Assembly (NCBI GenBank): GCA_903877645.1
Contig: CAIRES010000048.1
Span: 62,001 to 126,000 of the forward strand
Direction: 5' to 3'
From: an uncultured Bacteroidota bacterium
Lineage (GTDB): Bacteria > Bacteroidota > Bacteroidia > Chitinophagales > Chitinophagaceae
DNA length: 64,000 nucleotides
The position numbers and the translations under genes were made by a program. The notes under the pieces are model-generated. The model saw nothing but the letters and a program-made list of their open reading frames with translations. It did not search any database and was not told the DNA's origin. This document shows positions 24,442-33,962 of the stretch, piece after piece (position 1 is the stretch's first letter; each line of letters starts with the position of its first letter).

Positions 24442-24559
24442 TTTAATATTTATATACATTACAGCCGGAAAGAATAAATTTTAGTTATTAGTAGGGTGCT
24501 TACCGACCCGTTACCCCTGCCTGCCTATAAGCATAGCCACCCATCCGCGCAAAAAAGCA

Positions 24560-24567
24560 TACCTTTG
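24560..24567 (+). promoter_or_regulatory. Promoter -7 element of yidC
   Basis: TACCTTTG, 17 nt before the yidC ATG. Confidence 0.55.
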
Positions 24568-24584
24568 CGCCCTTATTTTTCCAT

Positions 24585-26429
24585 ATGGATCGTAATCAAT
24601 TTATTGGGTTTGGACTGTTGATATTGCTGGTGATCGGGTATTTCACCTACAATAACCACGAACAGAAAGTGTACACGGAGCAAAAGAGGGTAGATTCTAT
24701 CGCTTTTGCAAAGGCACATCCACGCCCCGTGGTAGATAGCAGCAAGGCTATCACTGCTACAACTGCCGCGGTAACTGCCGGCAATGACTCAGCGGCCGCA
24801 GCATTGCGCGCATCGCAACCCATGGCTTACAATGGCACAGCGGAAACTGTGACATTGGAGAACAAAAAGATAGCACTGCAATTCAGCACCAAGGGGGCAT
24901 ACCCCACATCTGCTGCTATAAAGGCATATAAAACCTACTTTGGCAAACCGCTGTACCTGTTTAACGGCCCCGGCAACCAGCTAAGCACTATACTGCCGTT
25001 TGATAATGGTAAGTCGACCGCAGACCTGTACTTCAGCCCGGTGAGCAGGACCGAGCCTAATGGCGATAAAACAATAGATTTCACCGGCGACCTCGGAGGT
25101 GGTAAAAAAGTAGAACTCATTTATACCCTGCCGGCCGATGACTATATGGTGCATTGCACTATAGCCCTTACAGGCATGAGTGCAAACAGCCTGCCGTTGA
25201 AATGGAGCGTTCAGGGCTTGCACACCGAAAAGGATATCAGCAATGAACGGCTGAGCACACAGGTATACTACCGCAATAAAAATGATGAGCGTGATTACTT
25301 CACGGCAAAGAATGAAGAAAAGATCATTCATAACGACGGAGCTTCGCAGTGGTTGGGGTTCCGCAAGCAATACTTCAGCACGGTGCTGGTAGCAGACGAA
25401 AGCTTCAGTAAGATGGACGTGAAGTTTATGTCTTTGCCTGCTGCGGACACCAATGTGGTGGCCAATTGCCAGGGCGTTATGGAACTGCCGCTGAAGCCGG
25501 GAGGCAATGTACAGTCGGCTTCTTTCAGGTGGTATGTAGGGCCAAACGATTACCACACCTTGCAATCCTACAAGATAGGGCTTGATGATATGGTGCCGCT
25601 GGGCTATGGCATCATGGCATTTGTGAAGTACATCAATAAATGGGCGCTGATACCTGTTTTCTATTTCCTGGCGGGCTTCATTAGCAACTATGCCATCATC
25701 ATCATGTTGCTCACGATATTTATCCGCCTGATACTTTCTTTCTTTACTTATAAGAGCTACTTATCATCTGCGAAGATGAGGGTGTTGAAACCGGAACTGG
25801 ATGAGCTGCGTGCCAAAATTGGCGACGATCAGCAGAAATTCAGCATGGAGCAGATGAAACTGTACCGTACTGCCGGGGTGAACCCGATGGGTGGCTGCCT
25901 GCCCATGGTGTTCCAACTGCCTATATTGTTATCTATGTACTACATGTTTCCATCTTTCATAGAATTCAGGCAGCAGCACTTCCTGTGGGCAAATGACCTT
26001 TCTACCTACGATAGCATTGTGACCTTTCCGTTCACTATTCCGTTCTATGGGGATCACCTGAGTTTATTCACTTTGCTGATGACAGCCTCCAGCTTGTTTC
26101 TTGCCGTGTATAACCGCAACATGACGCCACAAGACCCTAACAACCCGATGCTGAAGTATATGCCGTTCATCTTCCCGGTGATATTGATGGGTGTGTTCAA
26201 TAAAATGGCTGCGGCGCTTACGTTTTATTATACCTTCTCGAATCTGCTGAGTATTGCGCAGCAATTCATCATCCAGAAGTATTTTATTGATGAAAAGGCT
26301 ATTCACGCCCAGATACAGGAAAACAGGAATAAGCCTCCTACCCAGTCTAAATGGTCGCAAAGGCTGGAGGAAATGCAAAAACTACAGGCTGAGAGAGCAA
26401 AGACACAGCCGAGGATCAATAAAAAATAG
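24585..26429 (+). CDS. yidC: Membrane protein insertase YidC
   Basis: 614 residues. TM1 is at about 4-21 (FIGFGLLILLVIGYFTY). The large periplasmic P1 beta-domain runs from about 80 to 345 (ETVTLENKKIALQFSTKGAY ... WYVGPNDYHTLQSYK). The conserved Oxa1/YidC core has five segments (YGIMAFVKYINKWALIPVF ... KMRVLKPELDELRAK ... NPMGGCLPMVFQLPILLSMY ... LKYMPFIFPVILMGVFNKMA). The C-terminal tail is basic. It inserts inner-membrane proteins with or without SecYEG. Monocistronic; a perfect 27-nt hairpin 48 nt after the stop may terminate it. Confidence 0.98.
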   Translation: MDRNQFIGFGLLILLVIGYFTYNNHEQKVYTEQKRVDSIAFAKAHPRPVVDSSKAITATTAAVTAGNDSAAAALRASQPMAYNGTAETVTLENKKIALQFSTKGAYPTSAAIKAYKTYFGKPLYLFNGPGNQLSTILPFDNGKSTADLYFSPVSRTEPNGDKTIDFTGDLGGGKKVELIYTLPADDYMVHCTIALTGMSANSLPLKWSVQGLHTEKDISNERLSTQVYYRNKNDERDYFTAKNEEKIIHNDGASQWLGFRKQYFSTVLVADESFSKMDVKFMSLPAADTNVVANCQGVMELPLKPGGNVQSASFRWYVGPNDYHTLQSYKIGLDDMVPLGYGIMAFVKYINKWALIPVFYFLAGFISNYAIIIMLLTIFIRLILSFFTYKSYLSSAKMRVLKPELDELRAKIGDDQQKFSMEQMKLYRTAGVNPMGGCLPMVFQLPILLSMYYMFPSFIEFRQQHFLWANDLSTYDSIVTFPFTIPFYGDHLSLFTLLMTASSLFLAVYNRNMTPQDPNNPMLKYMPFIFPVILMGVFNKMAAALTFYYTFSNLLSIAQQFIIQKYFIDEKAIHAQIQENRNKPPTQSKWSQRLEEMQKLQAERAKTQPRINKK

Positions 26430-26444
26430 GGTGGGAAAACAGGC

Positions 26445-28373
26445 TCAATAATTGCTGAGCTTCATAAAAGATACCTGGTAACGGGGGGCTATGCCCCCCG
26501 TTACTGCGTGAAAGCAGAATGCTTTTATCCGCCTGTTTCTTCTTAAGTTGCCGGTATAGAAATTAGCGAGGTCGCTGTTATCTATCACCGCTTTATTAAT
26601 GAGCACAGGACTATGTATGATAGGTACCACTACCCGGTAATCCTGGCAGGTATCATCATAAAAAAGAGTGACGTTGAGCGCCGGTACCTGGTAAAATAGC
26701 CGCCTCATTTTTCCGGACAGATCGTATTGGATATTTGCTGTCATGTATACTGCATCCGTATCGTCGAAGTTTACCTGCACTGTATCGCCCATGTTTTTCC
26801 AGGTATTGCTGATGGGGGTAAATTGGGGGTACATAGCGGCATTTTTCTTTGCCCGGAGCAACAGGTAAGAACGATATGGGAAGTAATCTTCGATAGCATG
26901 ATGTTCCAGGCGTTTAGTGCTATCAAAGTTGAAAGAGTCGGTTACTTCGTAGTTTAGATGAATGGTGGCGTTTGTAAACGACTCATCCCAGAAATAATAG
27001 CGGCCATCAATACTGAAATTTTGTGACAGGATAAATTCCGGCCGGCCGGGTTTGAAAAAGTGATGTGCGTTGACGGAGTCTAAGGCACCGGAATAAGCCA
27101 TAAATGACTGAAACAAAGGCCGGGGAGTATAATTGAGCTGATTGTTGATCAGTAAGCTGGTTTCCCAGGTAAGGATGTCAATTTTAGCGTTTCCGATCTG
27201 GTTGAGTGGAGCAGGAGGAATAGAACGCACGACATCAGGTGCAGTTTTTTCCGGGTGAAAAAGCCCTTTGAAATAGGTCATGGTGGACAGATGGCCAGCA
27301 AAGTATGCAGGATATCTGGCAGGGTCGAATTCTGTTTGTATCAGCATAAGGTTATAACCGGGAATGACAATGCTCAACAATACGACCAGTTTGCCGGCCC
27401 ATTTGTTGCCGGCGCCGGATAGAATGTATACAGCCAGGAAGAAAAAAGGGATAATATTGAAAAAATACACATAGTGTGAGTTGTCGGCGCGGGTAAAGCC
27501 ATTTTTGTAGAACAGGAAGAACGCAAAAGCAAGGGTGATGAAAAAAAGTGAATCAGGCAGCGTACAGCTTTTTTTAGCGATGGCCTTATAGAAGTAATTG
27601 ACGGCGGATAACAGGAAGAGGCCAGCCAGTAATAATGCAGATGGGTACTGCGGTTGCTTTGCATCGATGATACGATAGCCGGATTCGTCGAATGCGGATA
27701 CCTGCAAAAGGCTGTTTTTAATATAAGCGGCAAGGTCGATATGTACACAAAGACAAATGATCCCAAAGAAGGTAACATTCAACAATAAATAGAAGAGTGC
27801 CTTGCCGGGGCTTTTTAACAGCAATAAAAGCATTGTTATGGCGATGAAGGCAAATGAAATAAGCCCATAGTTGACCTTAATAAAAAATAAAAGGATACCT
27901 GCAAATGAGCCAAACGCCAGTTCGAATGAGTTGGTGCCACTGTTCTTGAAATTTAGGGCAGTGTATAGACTGAATAAAAGGAAGAGAACTTGGGTATAAT
28001 TTGATGTCCGGAGAAAAAGAACAGCGATAAAACTGACCAATAGCCAACCTTTTTGCCGGGAAGCATATTTATAGAGAATATGGCAAATGCCAATGAGTAG
28101 GAATAAGTCGGCCAGGAAGATCAAAAAACTGTTGATGAATTCGTTATTGCGCGTGGAAAGAAAGCCAAGCGGGCCATAGGTGAAAATGATGTCCTTGCCA
28201 AAGACAAAAGACTTATAAATCGCATAATTTTCGGTCATTTTCCAGGAGCCTTCCAGTGAGTAGTCGGGAAGCTGAGTGAATAATATGGGCAGGGCATATA
28301 CAGATATAATTATTGAGAATAACAACGATCTGTTTTTAGCAATAAGCGCTGCAATGCCCTTTATATTTATCAT
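26445..28373 (-). CDS. Large polytopic membrane protein, possibly GT-C-type glycosyltransferase
   Basis: 642 residues. About 10-11 membrane helices occupy residues 15-400 (LLFSIIISVYALPILF, FLIFLADLFLLIGICHIL, FAGILLFFIKVNYGLISFAF ...). The first loop has DYSLEGSWKMTENYAIYKSFVFGKD followed by FTYGPLGFL (in pieces), reminiscent of the first extracytoplasmic loop of GT-C enzymes. The C-terminal ~230 residues are soluble and beta-rich. No known family is certain. It may act in surface polysaccharide or protein glycosylation. A 12-bp perfect inverted repeat lies inside its last 20 codons. Confidence 0.75.
   Translation of the reverse strand: MINIKGIAALIAKNRSLLFSIIISVYALPILFTQLPDYSLEGSWKMTENYAIYKSFVFGKDIIFTYGPLGFLSTRNNEFINSFLIFLADLFLLIGICHILYKYASRQKGWLLVSFIAVLFLRTSNYTQVLFLLFSLYTALNFKNSGTNSFELAFGSFAGILLFFIKVNYGLISFAFIAITMLLLLLKSPGKALFYLLLNVTFFGIICLCVHIDLAAYIKNSLLQVSAFDESGYRIIDAKQPQYPSALLLAGLFLLSAVNYFYKAIAKKSCTLPDSLFFITLAFAFFLFYKNGFTRADNSHYVYFFNIIPFFFLAVYILSGAGNKWAGKLVVLLSIVIPGYNLMLIQTEFDPARYPAYFAGHLSTMTYFKGLFHPEKTAPDVVRSIPPAPLNQIGNAKIDILTWETSLLINNQLNYTPRPLFQSFMAYSGALDSVNAHHFFKPGRPEFILSQNFSIDGRYYFWDESFTNATIHLNYEVTDSFNFDSTKRLEHHAIEDYFPYRSYLLLRAKKNAAMYPQFTPISNTWKNMGDTVQVNFDDTDAVYMTANIQYDLSGKMRRLFYQVPALNVTLFYDDTCQDYRVVVPIIHSPVLINKAVIDNSDLANFYTGNLRRNRRIKAFCFHAVTGGIAPRYQVSFMKLSNY
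26478..26504. terminator. Perfect 27-nt inverted repeat at the convergent yidC end
   Basis: Arms GTAACGGGGGGC / GCCCCCCGTTAC around a 3-nt loop, all 12 pairs matched. It lies 48 nt after the yidC stop and inside the 3' coding end of the convergent membrane protein (encoding VTGGIAPRYQ). It lacks a clear T-run, so it may be a pause or processing site rather than a classical terminator. Confidence 0.5.
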
Positions 28374-28637
28374 AGGTAAGAGGTATGGTATAGTAAAATA
28401 AAGTGAATTCGAGCAAATGGCAAAAAGACGACCAACCGTAGTAGGATTTAGTAAGGGCCATGTGGCTATTTGAATTCCTGTTTTTAACGCGGATTATTCA
28501 TAAATTGCGCATAAATGATAAAAAGTGGCGGTCATACCGGGCAAAAGGTGTTGTTTTATTCAAAATCCGTGGGCTGATACAATATACATTAGTTCACTCC
28601 GTTATTAGTTCTATTATTCAATTACTTCTGATCAATT

Positions 28638-30923
28638 ATGTTTTTCAAGCGTATATATCCATTCATTACTGTACTGATCTTATGTTACTTGCCTGCACAT
28701 TCGCAAGACAGGCCTATCGGGTACTGGCGGTCGCTGTTGCCTTATAACACTGCTGTTGGTTTGGCGACAGATGGCAGTACGATATTTACTGCCTGCAACC
28801 AGGCGTTCTTCACGTATAACCCCGGTACAAAAAATGAAGAGTCCTTTAGTAAGGTGGAGGGTATGTCGGATATAGGGATGCAATGTGTGGGTTATGATGC
28901 TACCACCAGTACCACAGTGTTGGTGTATACAGATGGTAATATAGACCTGTTCAAGGACAATACATTTTATAATATACCTGACCTGAAGATCAAGAGCATT
29001 TCCGGTGATAAGACAGTGAACCATGTATTTACTGAAAATGGCACAGCTTACCTGAGTACATCGGTCGGGATATTAGTGATCGACCTTACGAGTCATAATA
29101 TCGTTGAGACATACCAGTTCATCCACCATAACCAGTCTGTTCCCGTTACTTGTTTCGGGAAGTCGAATGGCCAGTTTTATGCGGCTACAACAGCCGGCTT
29201 ATACCGTGCAGATACAAGTAACCCTGAGCTCCAGGATTTCCAGGTATGGCAGGTGATAGACAGCGTTCATAAGTTTAACGATATAGCTGTGGTGAATAGT
29301 CAGTTATTCGTATCGAACAAAACGTCTGTTTATGCATTTGTGAATGATACTTTTCATTTGGTATATACTCCCAAATCTGTGTTAGAGCATATTGATGGCG
29401 CGATTGGCGGCTTGCTGATCAGTGAATTTGCGCCTGCTAATTTTCAGGGCATGGTGAGGACGATGGACCTCCATTTTAATTTTGTGGATTCCTTTGTTTG
29501 CGGCGAACCATTTCAGGCAGTACAATTAGCGGATAGTTCGGTATGGGTCGCTGATGGTTATTATGGACTACAGGTAAAATCCGGCAACATTGCTTACAAG
29601 CTAACACCGCCGGGGCCAAATGATGCACTTTCGTACGACATTTATGCCAACAACAAGAATGTATGGGTAGCACATGGGGGTTACAATGGTATTTTTCAGA
29701 GCGCGGGCAACCGTGACGGGCTGTCTAATTTGGTAAACGATAAATGGGTTTCTTATAAGGCTTATGAATACCGGCCATTTGATACCCTCGCTGATTTTGT
29801 AGGGGTAGTAAAAGATGAAGTGTCGGGTACGGTGTATATGGGGTCCTATACTTACGGTCTTTTTATTTTAAATAGCGACGGAACATTTGACCTGGAAAAA
29901 AACAATTCAATTTTTGATACAAGTTTGGCATATTTCGGACAAGGACAACGATTGGTGATGGGGCTGGCGCTGGATCATGAGCGAAATTTGTGGGTAACAA
30001 CACTGTATTCGCAGCACCAGTTATACGCAAGGTCGGTAGCTGACGGAACATGGTATAAATTTTTGGTACCCGGGCCTCTTAACGGCGGAGAAACTTTAGT
30101 TGATGATAATGACCAGATATGGTATGTGAATGATTACGGATCGGGGGTTACAGTATATAACTATAACGGCACACTCAGCAACACTGCGGATGATAACAGT
30201 TACCACCTGTCCACCGGGGTAGGGAATGGCAACCTGCCGAGTAATAATGTGTTTTGCATAGCCAAGGATGAGAACAACAGTATCTGGATAGGAACAGACA
30301 ATGGTATCGGGATAGTGAGCAACTGTTCGTCGCCATTTACACAAACGCCGCCATGCGATGCTAACTTACCTATTGTGCAGTACGACCAGTTTGCCGGTTA
30401 TCTTTTTGCAGGCAATAATGTGAAAACAATAGCGGTAGACGGCGCCAACCGGAAGTGGGTAGGCACCGATGAAGGAGTATGGCTGTTATCGGCTGATGCC
30501 CAAAAGATCATTTACAGGTTTACTGTTGATAACAGCCCTCTGCCATCAAACAACATCAGAAAAATAGCTATAGACAAAGTGACCGGTGATGTATATATAG
30601 GTACCGACGCGGGTTTGGTGAGCTATCGCAGCACTGCTACAGAAGGAGGAACGACCAATGCAGATGTGAAAATTTTCCCTAACCCGGTGAAGCATGATTA
30701 TGAGGGAACGATAGCGATCAACGGGCTGGTGGCTAATGCGGATGTGCGCATCACAGATATAAACGGGCAGTTGGTATATAAGACGATAGCCTATGGTGGC
30801 CAGGCCACATGGAGCGGACTGGATTATACAGGCCACAGGCCGCAAACGGGTGTTTACCTTGTTTTTGTTTCGAGCAGTGACGGCTCGCAAACCTATACGG
30901 GCAAAATAGTGTTCGTGCAATAA
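28638..30923 (+). CDS. porZ: T9SS attachment-complex protein PorZ-like, two-propeller protein with type A sorting domain
   Basis: 761 residues, close to the length of PorZ. Signal peptide to about residue 22 (AHSQ), then the family opening RPIGYWRSLLPYNTAVGLA. Propeller-type repeats fill residues 30-680, with late blades reading NSIWIGTDNGIGIV, RKWVGTDEGVWLLS and GDVYIGTDAGLVSY. The last ~85 residues are a type A sorting domain (VKIFPNPVKHDYEGTIAING ... GVYLVFVSS). PorZ works with PorU, PorV and PorQ at the surface, where it delivers anionic lipopolysaccharide for anchoring T9SS cargo. recO follows after 5 nt. A generic two-component-propeller protein is the alternative. Confidence 0.85.
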   Translation: MFFKRIYPFITVLILCYLPAHSQDRPIGYWRSLLPYNTAVGLATDGSTIFTACNQAFFTYNPGTKNEESFSKVEGMSDIGMQCVGYDATTSTTVLVYTDGNIDLFKDNTFYNIPDLKIKSISGDKTVNHVFTENGTAYLSTSVGILVIDLTSHNIVETYQFIHHNQSVPVTCFGKSNGQFYAATTAGLYRADTSNPELQDFQVWQVIDSVHKFNDIAVVNSQLFVSNKTSVYAFVNDTFHLVYTPKSVLEHIDGAIGGLLISEFAPANFQGMVRTMDLHFNFVDSFVCGEPFQAVQLADSSVWVADGYYGLQVKSGNIAYKLTPPGPNDALSYDIYANNKNVWVAHGGYNGIFQSAGNRDGLSNLVNDKWVSYKAYEYRPFDTLADFVGVVKDEVSGTVYMGSYTYGLFILNSDGTFDLEKNNSIFDTSLAYFGQGQRLVMGLALDHERNLWVTTLYSQHQLYARSVADGTWYKFLVPGPLNGGETLVDDNDQIWYVNDYGSGVTVYNYNGTLSNTADDNSYHLSTGVGNGNLPSNNVFCIAKDENNSIWIGTDNGIGIVSNCSSPFTQTPPCDANLPIVQYDQFAGYLFAGNNVKTIAVDGANRKWVGTDEGVWLLSADAQKIIYRFTVDNSPLPSNNIRKIAIDKVTGDVYIGTDAGLVSYRSTATEGGTTNADVKIFPNPVKHDYEGTIAINGLVANADVRITDINGQLVYKTIAYGGQATWSGLDYTGHRPQTGVYLVFVSSSDGSQTYTGKIVFVQ

Positions 30924-30928
30924 ATACT

Positions 30929-31663
30929 ATGCTGCAAAAGACAAATGGAATAGTGCTTCGTTCCATAAAATATGGCGACAGCAGCCTCATCACTACTATA
31001 TTTACGAGTGTATCGGGTGTGCAAACCTATATAGTGCAGGGTGTACGGAGTGCAAAGCAGGGCAAGAACAGGGCCGGCACTTTTCAGCCGGGTATGTTGC
31101 TCGACCTGGTCGTATACCGGCAGCCACAAAAGAATATGCAGCGTATCAGGGAGTTTCAGCCTGCATATATATATACAGACCTGCAGGAGAATGTGGTCAA
31201 AAACAGCATTGTTCTATTTTCGGTTGAATTACTGCTGCGCCTGCTGCCCGAACATGCGCCACTGGAAGACCTGTTTGATCTTACTTACAGCTATTTCATA
31301 GCGCTTGATCAAATGCGTGTGCAGGATGTTTCAAATTTTCCGGTGTATTTTATTATTCATTGCAGCCGCTTGCTGGGGTACGACCTTACAGGTAATTACA
31401 ACGCAGAAACACCACACCTGAATTTACAGGATGGAGGGTTCACTGCTCATCCGCCAGCAATGGCCCCATATACACAGGAGGAGGATGCCAGGAAGCTGGA
31501 TATGCTGATGAATACTGATGAGCTGGAACAGACGCATACTATAGAGATGAACGGGGCAATGCGGATAAGACTGCTGGAATGGTACATTGCTTTTTTGCAA
31601 AGCCATACACAGCACATGGGCAACATTAAATCGCTGCCGGTATTGCAGGCCATACTACATTAG
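30929..31663 (+). CDS. recO: DNA repair protein RecO
   Basis: 244 residues. The N-terminal OB-fold reads TNGIVLRSIKYGDSSLITTIFT followed by YIVQGVRSAK, FQPGMLLDLVVYRQPQKNMQRI and ELLLRLLPEHAPLEDLFDL (pieces). The C-terminal half is helical (CSRLLGYDLTG). The zinc-binding cysteines found in some RecO proteins are not evident. RecO loads RecA onto SSB-coated DNA with RecR. Adjacent to porZ in the same orientation (5 nt), most likely one transcript. Confidence 0.95.
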   Translation: MLQKTNGIVLRSIKYGDSSLITTIFTSVSGVQTYIVQGVRSAKQGKNRAGTFQPGMLLDLVVYRQPQKNMQRIREFQPAYIYTDLQENVVKNSIVLFSVELLLRLLPEHAPLEDLFDLTYSYFIALDQMRVQDVSNFPVYFIIHCSRLLGYDLTGNYNAETPHLNLQDGGFTAHPPAMAPYTQEEDARKLDMLMNTDELEQTHTIEMNGAMRIRLLEWYIAFLQSHTQHMGNIKSLPVLQAILH

Positions 31664-31667
31664 GTAT

Positions 31668-32384
31668 TTATGGAAAGAGCGCTGCGGCTTTTTCGATGCT
31701 CTCCGGCTTTCCTACATCAATGAATATATCGCCCGTATGATCATAGCCACGGATGGTGTGCTGCCGTGCGAGATATAGATACTCGTCAATGAGGGAGAAT
31801 TTGCCTTCGAAAGGCATATCATTCAATAGGGATGCGGCCACCACCTGTATGCCGCTGAAAGCAAAAGGTGCGGCATGTTGTGTATCGCGTGATTCCTTTT
31901 TTTCGCCGGTAGTATTGTTTGTCCAGCCACACAAAGCCATTTCTTTATCAAAAAGCAAGTGACGGGATGATGCCCTGCTCATCACGGCAAGTGTGGCCAG
32001 TGCATTATCGGCTTTGTGTGCGGCTATTATTTTTGAAAGGTCGAGGTTGGTGAGTATATCCACATTCATGACAATAAAGGGATCTGGGCCGGAGAGCAAC
32101 GGCGCTGCTTTTTTAAGTCCGCCACCGGTCTCGAGGACCTCCTGCCGCTCATCGGATATAGTCACCTTGCTGCCGAAACTACTATTCGCAGCAAGGAGTT
32201 CTTCGATCATATCGGCGAAATGGTGGACATTGATCACGACATCGGTGATACCGAAGCTTTGCAGGTAACAGATATTGTGTTCCAGCAATGTTTTACCGTT
32301 CACCAATGCGAGGGCTTTGGGATTATTGTCGGTAAAAGGTTTGAGCCGGGTGCCGAGGCCGGCGGCGAAGAGCATTGCTTTCAT
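31668..32384 (-). CDS. Sugar-1-phosphate nucleotidyltransferase (MurU/GlmU-N-like)
   Basis: 238 residues. The signature is MKAMLFAAGLGTRLKPFTDNNPKAL, shortened: AAGLGTRLKP then NPKALALVNGKTLLEHN. It also has ETGGGLKKA and VMNVDIL (metal-binding Asp) and ends with FIDVGKPESIEKA. This is the rfbA/MurU group. The short length without an acyltransferase or cupin tail fits MurU-type UDP-MurNAc or mannose-1-phosphate enzymes. It is convergent with recO (4-nt gap). The exact sugar cannot be assigned. Confidence 0.9.
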   Translation of the reverse strand: MKAMLFAAGLGTRLKPFTDNNPKALALVNGKTLLEHNICYLQSFGITDVVINVHHFADMIEELLAANSSFGSKVTISDERQEVLETGGGLKKAAPLLSGPDPFIVMNVDILTNLDLSKIIAAHKADNALATLAVMSRASSRHLLFDKEMALCGWTNNTTGEKKESRDTQHAAPFAFSGIQVVAASLLNDMPFEGKFSLIDEYLYLARQHTIRGYDHTGDIFIDVGKPESIEKAAALFP

Positions 32385-32464
32385 GGGCGTAAATTTATAT
32401 GGTATTGGGCATATCTGCGCTGCCTTGCGCGATATTGGGTGTTTCTTTGTAATTTCCGTGCTGA

Positions 32465-32935
32465 ATGAGACATAAAAAGAAGCAGAAGGCGAGCCGTTTG
32501 ATGAGGAGTAATAATGTGCTGGTCTTTAAACTTATTGACCCTATTGTACAAAGCCTGTTGTTCATCCTGTTTGTGTATTGCCTTGATGCAGATAATGGTA
32601 ATGTGCTGATGAACTACCATGATGTGTTGCTTATTGCTATTGGCTGCCAGGTGTTGAGTGCATTTATCAATTTTATTTTGAATGAACCGGGACAACTGAA
32701 GACTCAGCGTATCCTATATCTGGTGACGATTGCTATATATGCGCCCGTCTATTTTTACATCAACAGGAATATTAAAGAAAAATACATGGAGGTAGTCGCC
32801 GGCCGGGGTATGATGAAAATGCCATTGATAGAGATATTTATACTTACGGCAGGCCTTATTATTTGTTTCTGGTATTACATCACCTGCTTCCGCGAGATAC
32901 GCGACCTGCTGGCCAAGGCCCAAAAAGACGATTAA
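32465..32935 (+). CDS. Hypothetical four-helix membrane protein
   Basis: 156 residues. A basic N-terminus (MRHKKKQKASRLMRSNN) leads to four predicted membrane helices: IDPIVQSLLFILFVYCL, DVLLIAIGCQVLSAFINFIL, ILYLVTIAIYAPVYFYI and IEIFILTAGLIICFWYYI. The positive-inside pattern places the N-terminus in the cytoplasm. I recognise no family. It is divergent from the nucleotidyltransferase. Confidence 0.78.
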   Translation: MRHKKKQKASRLMRSNNVLVFKLIDPIVQSLLFILFVYCLDADNGNVLMNYHDVLLIAIGCQVLSAFINFILNEPGQLKTQRILYLVTIAIYAPVYFYINRNIKEKYMEVVAGRGMMKMPLIEIFILTAGLIICFWYYITCFREIRDLLAKAQKDD

Positions 32936-32990
32936 ATACCGATGCTGGTGCTCACCGGCCTTTACCGATGGATTTATCGGTTTGTAGCAT

Positions 32991-32998
32991 TACATTTG
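32991..32998 (+). promoter_or_regulatory. Promoter -7 element of the PfkB kinase gene
   Basis: TACATTTG, 19 nt before the ATG at 33018. Confidence 0.5.
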
Positions 32999-33017
32999 CT
33001 GCAAATTTTATAATACT

Positions 33018-33935
33018 ATGTCTTTATTGATAGTGGGCACAATGGCCTTTGATACATTAGAAACCCCTTTTGGAAAGGCGGACCGCATAATAGGCGGATC
33101 AGCCACATATGCCGCATGGGCAGCTTCTAATTTTACTAAACCCATCAGGCAGGTTTCTATTGTAGGTGGCGATTTTCCGCAGGCTGAGATAAGTGAACTG
33201 GAAGCACGTGGTGTGACCTTTGAAGGTGTGGAAGTGGTGCCGGATGGCAAAAGCTTCTTCTGGAGCGGCCGTTATCACCTGGATATGAATACCCGCGATA
33301 CGCTGGTAACGGAATTGAATGTATTGGCACAGTTTGACCCAAAGATACCTGACAGCTACCAGGATGCTGAATTTGTGATGCTGGGTAACCTGGCACCTGC
33401 TGTACAGATGAGTGTGATGCAACAACTGAAGACCAAGCCAAAGTTGACCATCATGGATACCATGAACTTCTGGATGGATATAGCATTGGACGAGCTGAAG
33501 ACAACACTAGGCATGGTAGACCTGCTGATGGTGAATGACAGCGAAGCGCGTCAATTAAGCGGTGAACACTCGATCGTAAAGGCCGCTAAGAAGATACAGG
33601 CTATGGGCCCTAAGTATGTGATCATTAAGAAAGGTGAGCATGGCGCGTTGCTATTTTACGAAGACAAAATATTCTCAGCACCTGCACTACCACTTGAAGA
33701 TGTGTTTGACCCAACCGGTGCCGGCGATACCTTTGCGGGAGGCTTCATCGGTTACCTGGCGAGGATCAACGACACATCTTTCGAGAGCATGAAAGCGGCA
33801 GTGATCATAGGGTCTTCAATGGCGTCTTTCTGTGTGGAGAAATTCGGACCGAACCGGCTGAAAGAAATTACAGCTGAAGATATAGACGCGAGGGTGAATG
33901 AATTTATATCCCTTGCCAATTTTGTGATCAAGTAA
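33018..33935 (+). CDS. PfkB-family carbohydrate/nucleoside kinase
   Basis: 305 residues. The ribokinase fold is recognisable by IIGGSATYAAWAASNF near the N-terminus and the C-terminal signature DPTGAGDTFAGGFIGYL, which holds the catalytic Asp and anion hole. The VNDSEARQLSG segment before it is typical of PfkB members. It phosphorylates a hydroxymethyl group of a sugar or nucleoside with ATP; substrate class is unresolved (ribokinase or adenosine-kinase-like). Probably followed in the same transcript by the flavin reductase gene 27 nt downstream. Confidence 0.95.
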   Translation: MSLLIVGTMAFDTLETPFGKADRIIGGSATYAAWAASNFTKPIRQVSIVGGDFPQAEISELEARGVTFEGVEVVPDGKSFFWSGRYHLDMNTRDTLVTELNVLAQFDPKIPDSYQDAEFVMLGNLAPAVQMSVMQQLKTKPKLTIMDTMNFWMDIALDELKTTLGMVDLLMVNDSEARQLSGEHSIVKAAKKIQAMGPKYVIIKKGEHGALLFYEDKIFSAPALPLEDVFDPTGAGDTFAGGFIGYLARINDTSFESMKAAVIIGSSMASFCVEKFGPNRLKEITAEDIDARVNEFISLANFVIK

Positions 33936-33962
33936 TATTATTAGCTATCCAATTACGACACT

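Noticed and set aside
28460-28747. 95-residue hydrophobic plus-strand frame overlapping the porZ start
   Set aside because: It runs through the signal peptide region of porZ in another frame and has no independent support.
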